From assembly GCA_037954235.1 (NCBI GenBank), contig JBBMOA010000020.1:13465677-13529676 (forward strand): a DNA stretch of 64,000 bases, given 5' to 3'. Below, in pieces: positions 52,001-61,000 of the stretch. The first letter of the stretch is position 1. The number at the start of each line of letters is the position of its first letter. The notes beneath the pieces are model-generated. The model saw only the letters and a program-made list of their open reading frames with translations, searched no databases and was not told the DNA's origin. Source of the stretch: Aulostomus chinensis. Taxonomy: Eukaryota > Chordata > Actinopteri > Syngnathiformes > Aulostomidae. The position numbers and the translations under genes are program-made.

Positions 52001-55000
52001 CTAGAGTTTTGTGCCTGCTGTATCCTGATGGGGAGCCTTGACCCTCCAAACTGCCTATTTGCCAGAAGAGGAGAGCGTATTCTCCCATTCACTCCTACAC
52101 TAGGACGACGTTGAGTTGGAGGGACTCCAGACGATGAGCCAGTCCTCGGCCTTGAGGGAGTTTCCCTAGTATCAACGCTCTCATTGTCCTCTGTGCTTTC
52201 GTGAGAAACAGTTGATGTTGTAAGTGGATTCTTTTGGGGTAGTATGGTTTCTGCAACATTTTCATTTCCTCTTTTTTCCTCATTGTGATAACCTTCGTGG
52301 ATGGGCTCACTTGAGTCTCTGTGTCCAGTTGAGGAATGATGGGAATCAGAGTCTGAAGAGGAGGTAGTTGGATTTTTGGTGTCACTATTTTCCTCCTTTC
52401 CACTGGTCAATGAGGGCTTTAAGGAACCCTCCTCATTCTTTAATAAGTCATGAGTGGACATGGTCCTCAGTCCTTCACTAGTCTCTTGTATTGATGACAC
52501 TCCTGCAGCACCAGTGGCCCCTGAAACCCGAGTGGGTGTCCCCCTTAAAATAGGTCTGCCTGCCCCTACGGAGGATGACGCTCTGCTCCAAGGAATCCTA
52601 CCACCCTGCCTGGATGAAGACACCCTTGTCCCAGATCTGCCTGGGTTTTGAAAAGGATTAATTCGGGTACGAGGAACAGCAGGTTTTTCAGAACTACTTT
52701 CCTCCCTTCCCTCCTCTTGGGTGGGTTGTTCTTTATAGGTTGAGGTAGGTTCTTCAACTTTGGTCTTATCCAAATTACTGGATGGCTCTGATTTGTCTAA
52801 ACTATTTGTGTTTGATGCTGCATTGTCGTTCCCCCCTGATGCAGATCTTGATGTTGCTGAATTGAAAGTATTTGATGTCTGAGACTTTTCGGGTAAGGTG
52901 GACTGTGATGTTGCTGAAACTGTGTGTGATGTTCCTTGATTAACAGTCCTACTTGGTAAATTTGATCGTGAAGTGAGGGCTGAAGTCACCCCAGGTTTGT
53001 AACCATTCAACATTCTGGTGAAATTTCCTCTTGACTGAATACCAGGATATCTTCGGCCATAACCATATCTTGAACCAAGGCCGGACCCGTGGTTACGCCC
53101 TGCTGAGGTTGAACCCCTACCCACAGATGTATCCTCTGTCTGAGGCTTTGCATTGGTCTCCTCTACAACTGGAGTGTTGGGTTTAGTGTGTGTTATACTG
53201 TAGGCATTTTTGCTCTGAAGAGAAGCTGTATCCTTATTGGGTTCTGATGAGGAGGAGGATGAGGTTGTAGAAGGTGCGGAGGTTGAGGAAGAAGCAGCAT
53301 TGGATCCTTGTCTTTGATGGATCTTGACCTTAAATGGCCTTCTGTTTTGTGGATGAACAGAAGCAGCTTTAGTTGGGGAGGGTGTTATAATTTTGAGGTT
53401 GGGGGTCTCAGGAGTCGAGAACTCATCCTTATTGCTGTAGCCCATGTCATCCTCAGATTCAGGGGAAACATCATTGTTAGGTTCTTTAGTCTCTTGTACA
53501 TCCTCTGTGGTTGTCTCTTTTACTGGAGGTGCGGTTGCAGGCATTTCCACTTCTTCCTCATCTTCATCATCTGATCGTCCTCTAGATGATCCGCGGTTTG
53601 CTCCATTCCTGACTGAGCCTCGTACCGAGGAGAAGATACTGTGATAGGAGCGTGTCTGAGACAGGGGGCGTACCCTCCTATTGACAGGACGTGGTTGAGT
53701 GGGTGTAGTTGGCTCTTCTGGCTCTTCTGTTGACAGGATCTCAGCGTCATCTGGATCAGTATCCTGTTTGGAGGGTGAGTGGCTTGTCTTGGGGGTGTCC
53801 TTGGTTTGTGAGAACGAAGAAACAGAGCTCCTGGCTGGCAATAGACAAATACTGTCACAAATTTAGGCCGAAACAACCTTTTCATGCACGCACACACAAA
53901 CATACGCTGTCAAATGTGCTTACATCCTGGCATGACAACACTGAAGGCCTTGCTTTGTGGTCCTTGTCCCCTCCTGTTTGTGGCTCTGATCTTGAAGATG
54001 TATCTGTCTCCAGGCGTGAGACCATCAATGTTAGCCGAGGTTGTGGTGCCGCGGTATGTCACACTTTTCATTCCAAATGGCTTCATTGCAGGAGCGTAAG
54101 ACAAAATGTACTCTGTGTGGAGTAAGACAGTTACAAGCCTTGAAAAGTCTAAATACAGAATCAGCTGAAAGTCACTTTTCTTGTCTTATGTAAATAGGTA
54201 AATGTATAACTTTTATCATTAAAATGCTCAAGCCCTGACCTCGTATTCTTCCATTGCTTTCTTCAGGAGGATCCCACGTTGCTACAACAGCAGTCCCTTT
54301 CCCACGCAGCGGCTTGACTTCAAAGTTCTCTGGTGGCCCAGATGGTGCTACCAAGTGAAGAAAGGACAAGTGAGGGACATTGGAAAGAGACCAGAGGCAG
54401 CATAATAAGAAAATTGCAGCTTAAAGCATGTAAAAACAGCAACAACCTTTCTGCCAGGAGCGATCAAATAAGAAAAATATTACTGCCATATATTTTGAGG
54501 AGCCTCCCCTTGAGAACATCTATGGAACTGCACTTAACTGTGAGCCAGGAGGTAAGTGTTGACATGCCAATGAACCAAGAGTGACTATGACATGGCATTA
54601 AAACAGCAATCATGACATAGCTGCAGCCAAAGCTAGAATCACACATCATATGGGACTAATGGGCAGTGAATGCGATGAAGTGTGGTATGAGGGGATAAGT
54701 AGAAAAGAGCTAACAGACAGGATTATGCAAGACTCAATTAGTTTCTGTAAGAAAAAAACCTGTCATGAGAGAAACAGCACTGCAAATGCACCCTTTACAT
54801 TTGTTGAACAGAGTGGATGGGTCATCCAGCAAATAAAGTTAAACTGGCAAAACTGCGATGCATGTCTGCAAGCCACTTTGCGCTTGGGTGATATACCCCC
54901 CACCCCAAAATAAATAAATAAATAAATAAATGTTAGTGTTGTTTAATATCAGTTGTCATCACTAATATAAATACCATATTTAAACCACTTTATCTGTTAA

Positions 55001-58000
55001 AGTATTTGAAAAAGTGTTTTATATATTCTTTGCTCCAATATAGCTATACCCTCTAGACAAAAATATGATGCTTGGGCAACCTTTACCTGACTCAGGGGTT
55101 CTCTGAAAGACAGATACACTCCATTTCCCTTCATTTTGTCCCTGAGAGATCCTGACAGAGAACTCATACATGCTGTCAGCTGCCAAGGTGTCTATCATCA
55201 TTCTCCTCTGTGTACTCTCCTTGTATTCCCAGCGAGCCGACTCCCCCTTCTCCCTGAATCGAACTGTGTAGAATCTAAAGAAAGACAAAAATGGGATTAT
55301 TTTCTCCAGTGGGTAGAGGTTCTTGATTACCGCTCACGTTTTGTATTCACTTTTTTCCTCACCTTGATGCACTTGGGGCAGCCTTTCCCATTTCCACAGC
55401 AGGGTCAACCCAGGAGATGAGGACTGACTGAGGAGACATGACCCTGACACTGATGTCTCGCGCCTCATACTCAGGTGGCTCTGCACAACATATTCACAGA
55501 CACAGACACACACACACACACAGAGTCAGCGGCATATTCTTCTTACACAGACAATTATGAGATATTTGTATGAACATTGTAGTATTTCACTGACAACCGG
55601 CAGGTACCTGGTGTAGTTGTTTTGGTTGTGGCTGCTCTGTTAGCATATGCGCTCTGGCCCAGGGCTTTCTGTGCCTGCAGTGACACCACATGAACGGACT
55701 CAGATGCTATGAATAGAAAGGGATACCAGGCACGGCCAGGGTTTACACTATGGACACTATAGATAATACAAGCAACATTGATACTTTTAGCTCATAGCTG
55801 GTTTCTTATAAATGATAGTGTCTAAAACCATAAGTCCCCCTTGTAGTTGTAGTACTTCAAGGATGCAATTCTACATGCACTCTCTCAGAAAACCTAAAGT
55901 TTTACTTTTTCAAATAGTCAGTTTAATATGTGGATGATCTTACTTAATTTGGGTGAGTGACGGTTCCTCTGGTCGGACTGAGGCTTGGTGTGGTGTTGGC
56001 GTCTCCTGTCCAGCAGGGGGGTTTCCCTCAAAGCTCCCTCTGGTTGCCTGGGGCCCGAGGATGACTGAGGGGCCCTCCTGTGTGTCCTGGTAGTTGATGC
56101 ACGCACAGGGTTAGCAGTTCTGTCCACCCTGGTTGCACGCTTTACAGAAGGCTGATTTCTGGTAGCAGTGACTGTAGACCTGGCTGGACCTGCAACGGGG
56201 GAAAGGAAAAGGGTTCAATCGAGTTTAACTTTGTGATGTCATCAGTCTTTCATAACCTGTGATCAGTGCTGAAAGAATTGCAGCATAAAATTTCAGTTGA
56301 AACATAACTTGTATACTGAAGACACATCTGCTAAATGATAAACGCATAACTGCAAGTCACGTTCATTCAACGGTGACTGTAAACATGCCCATTTGTCACA
56401 AGGAGGGCGTTCTGTTGTTCCACACCATGTTACATGCTCCAACTCTGAGTGTCCTGTTTCCTGAATAAATCAACACCCAAGAGGTGAATCCATCTTGAAC
56501 AACACCTCAGACACTGACATCCCTCATCTTTACCATCTGGCGCTAAACGAGAGCACTGGCAACTGTTCCTCCCCCTCTTTCATCTTCTTGCTTTTCTACT
56601 CCTCCCTCTAGCCCTCCTCATCCCTCTTTATCACATAATCACTGTCAGATGAAAATGATCCACCCTGCTTCCCCATCAGAACATCTGCATACACAGCTGG
56701 GAGAGTGCCGACAAGTCAGCTGATGTAGCGATGCATCCTTAATGAAATTCAAGAAAAGTGGGGTTATGAAGTCAAAACAATAGTGTGTAGTAAGGTTTCC
56801 CCACCAGCACATAGGTAAGGTGGGCCAAACATTAATAGCCTCCCCATAGAGGAAGTTAAAATGCTCCAAGGAAGATGGGGGTGTTGTATGTCAGCAAGAC
56901 TTTAGAGATTTAGCATTTGGATCTCCACATCTCTCTGTCTCTATCCACCTACTTTCCTGCTTAGCACAGCTCCCTTTGGATCAAAAGAACATTGACTGTT
57001 TGCTAAAAACATCAACTCTTTTTCAGACTTACTTTTTCAGATCTGGCATTTCCTCCTAGCCTGTTTTCACATTCTTCACTTTTCTGATCTCTTGCACCTG
57101 TAGAACACAGGGTGTTTGCTCTCCTATATGGCAAGCCATTGATAAATGTGTGCCCATTAAATAAAGAAAGCAAGAGAAAGCAAAATAAATGTCCATAGTA
57201 GTCTGTACTTCATCATCATGCAAGAATAACATACTGTATCTTGGCAAATATTGCAAGCTTCTAATATTTTTATTGCTAGCGAGGTTAGTCACATATTCAG
57301 GCAGTTTTATTGCCAAATCATCCATCTACTGTTCCTGTTTGACTGTCTCTCCCCATAGTAGCTGCTGACTTTAAACCGAAACCATTTGGTTTTAATCAGA
57401 CAATCTCTGCTTCTCCCTATTTTCTTCTTCCTCTCTTTCTGTCCCTGGAAAACTATCACTGTGCATAGTTTGGCACAGGTTGCCATGCCACGGACCACTA
57501 AACCATTGATTTCACATTGCTCTCACTGCCAGATCATTTCTGTTGTTTCCTGGAAGTGTTAAGGTTTAGTTCGTAACTGGACCCAAACACAGACATTGTA
57601 TGGAAGGGAAAAGTGGATTTATAGTAGGGAAAAAGGGAATAGTTACTGTGGTTGAGCAGGCAGACAGGCTGAAGTGGCGTGAGCAAAAAAGGAGACAAGC
57701 AGGAAGAGGGCGGAGAGAGTCTTAGGCACAACATGGTTGGTAACTGGCAAGAGGAAATACGTTGGGAAATAACTCAAATAACTAGACTCTGAGAGAGAAA
57801 ACTGGAGGCCATATGGGTGGAAAACGGCAAGGCTAGCCAACAGTAGAGTTGTGGTGCTGGGCAGTGGAGGAGGCTCAAGGCCTTACCAACCATGACTGCA
57901 ACACCATTATCTCAACCCATCGTGAAGAGGACTGATGGCAGATGGTCAACTGAATAGCCTAAAACTGGACGCTGTTGACTGGTTGTGGGCTCAACGAGTC

Positions 58001-61000
58001 AGGGCAGACAAGCCCAACTGGTGGCAGGTGGATTTAGCTGGCCTGGTTCCTCATTCAAATGGCTGATAATTTTGACAATTCCAACCCAAAGCACAGCCAC
58101 TGGAAAGACAGAGTAAGACCTTGCATTTGGACGATCAAACCTGGGATGTAGCCAGTGGAGAGACTGCGGTTGGGGTCTGGCTACTGGTGAGACAAGCTGA
58201 GGTCAAGCCATCAGTGAAACAGGTTGAGGACTAGGCTTGATGTAAAAGGGCCTAGCCTTGGGACAAACTAGTTTAAGAGGGAAGGAAAGGCAGTTATGGT
58301 CTCTGCATGGCTAAATATCATTTTTTGTGGTTTTGAATTGTTAGACAAAAATCCATGAGGACACAGCGTCCTTCCACATAGAGCCCCAAACTCACTGGCT
58401 GAGGGCAAAAGGCAAGCAGGAAGGTTGAAGTCAGGCCTGGCATGTACGTAGAGAGCTTAGAGCTGCCAGAGAGGTGTAAGCATAGCAGGCGAGCTAAAAT
58501 GGCATAAGCAGTCAAGTGGACAGGGGAGGAGGAAGAGGGCGTGGGGAAACAGTAACTGGCAAAAGGAAACACTGGGAAATAACTCAAGTAAGTAGACATT
58601 TAGAGTGAGAAAGGGAAAGCTTCCCCAGGGGTAGGCGGAACAATCTGGTGATGAACAGGAAAGGAGCTGGGGTTCTTGTACTGTAAAGTTGAATGAAAAC
58701 AGGTGAAGAGGATAGACAGGAATCAGGAACGGGTGAGACATGCCCACACCACACACAAACACATCTACCATGGGGGTGGGGGGCGGGGGGCAGTAGGCAT
58801 TTCATTCTCCGACAGGCCTTAAAGTTTTCATTTACACCAAAATATGTAGCCAAATACACATATGATAACAAACATGAATATTATGTTCTTTGTATCCTCA
58901 AATAAACAGGACTTTTTTGTTCATGTCACTTCTTCGACAAGTTTAACAATAACTACCCCTTTCAGCTTTTAAATTATGTGTCTTAGACCTAGTCGTGTCC
59001 ATCACGAGGCTGAGCTTTTACATCCTCAAACCAAACCAAAGCTTTCTAAGTGTCCTTTTGACATATTTCAAGACTTGACTGCCCCTTAACTTTGGAACAG
59101 TCTCCTGACAAGCTTGAGATCTCAGGACTCTGTGGAATTAGGAGTTAAAAACTTTACTGCTTAGACAGGCATTTGGACGCACATACATTTTTTATGTTTT
59201 AATCTTGTGTTTTTATAGTCTCCCCTTGTATATTTTATCGTACTGTTTTTCTTTTTATTTTGACCGTGAAGCATCTTACGATTAGCATCTGTGAAAGGTG
59301 CTAATCAAATTAACTTTGTTGTGCTTGCTGTCAGCTGTACTACATGCTAGCTAGCATAAGTTGCTAACTTGGAATGTTAACTCAATTCATAAGCTGATGT
59401 TAACAGCTGACGCTAAAGCTAAACAGCTGCATCATTTTTACACAAACAAGCAACACAGTGACTCTTTGTTTCCTTTCACCAATGTTTTAACTCAACAAGT
59501 CAGACCAGCATGTGTCTTCTGAGCAGCTCTGCCTGAAATAAACAAACCTATAACTGTGTATGAGTTCGTGTTAGCTTGTAATTGAGCGCTGATTTTATCC
59601 AAGATGTAAACATAACTGCACAGAAATAAACAGGTTAAAAAATGAAAAATTCCAGTCTTATGACTACTTCATTGTCATCCATTACAGTTTGAGTTTGATT
59701 AAATAAAGATATTAAGAAGTATTCCATTTTAATAATTGATCATAACAGGCCTATGAAAAAAAACAGTTTCCCATGAGAATCAATATTGACAGCTTGATTT
59801 GTTTTTGAAAATTAGCAAAATTTTGAGCTTTATTAAGTAAATGACAGTTATTACTCAACTGTTGTGTCGTGCGATGTGTTCTCTACTGGTCAACTCCATC
59901 AATCAACTAATTGCTCTGAATTTGATGAATTCTTCTCTCTAACTGCATGGAAAAACTGACACGGTTCAAACTGCGTGTAATTTCCTTGTATTTCACAGTC
60001 TATTGAAAGCAGTGACAGGCAAATATGTGATAATTAATGTGGCATACACCATTAAGGCCTCACATGTCTGAAATTAAATTTCAATCACTCAAAAGAAAAA
60101 CCAAACATCTGGCAAAATAGATGTAGACGAGTGCGTCAGAGACAATTCTCCCCCACTGGGACGGAACAAGCAAATGAATGAAAGAACAAGATTTTCACCC
60201 CAAGACATAGCAATGAACTACCATCAAATTAATTCCGGTGGTTCCTTTTATATCCACGATGACAGCAGATAATTTCAGCCAAATGCTTTTATTGGATTTA
60301 AGAAGTGTTAACTGATACCCATGTATAGTTGGTATGAGATCAGATTTACCTGCTGATGAGTTGCTGACAGGTGCACCGCCCAGCACAGCAAAGCCATCCA
60401 GGTTAACCCATTCAGGGTCTAAAAAACACAGACAAGGATTTCTGGTTAAATAGAGTTGCTGGCTTTAGCTAAGATGCAGAGTAAAAGATGACTTGAACCT
60501 GATTAAGACCAGTGTTAGGAGCCACAGCTGTGACATGAACCGAAACTTTGACATGCAGTCACCAGATACACCCCTTCCCCCCGCCCCGACTGTACAAGCA
60601 GCAGTTTGTCTTTATTTCTCTTGGGAACATAAATCCAACATAGGTCACCTTTTCAAAAGATTTTTCTTTTACCCGTATCAGTGAAATTTTTCTCACTCTC
60701 CATCTTATTCCCAGTTGCCCCTAATAAGTCACGGTAAATCATTCTTTGTTGCTCTAACGGGCTGGCCAGACACATTAATGATGTGGAGCCAAGCAGCATG
60801 GTGTTATTTATGACGACTGATGCTGCTCTCATGCTGCTGAGGGAACATCACACGATCTGCAAGGAATTTCTGGAGAGGCAACTCTGAGAGACAGCTCCAT
60901 TGCCAGACATTTATGGCAAACTGTGCTGGAGCTGGATAGACCGCAATGATGCCGCAATACACACTAGACTACACACACACAAACAAGCATTTGAACTCTC

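Noticed and set aside
51752..52114. 120-codon plus-strand open frame opposite the giant fndc1 exon
   Set aside because: It is the antisense of a long coding exon with low stop density; no family match.
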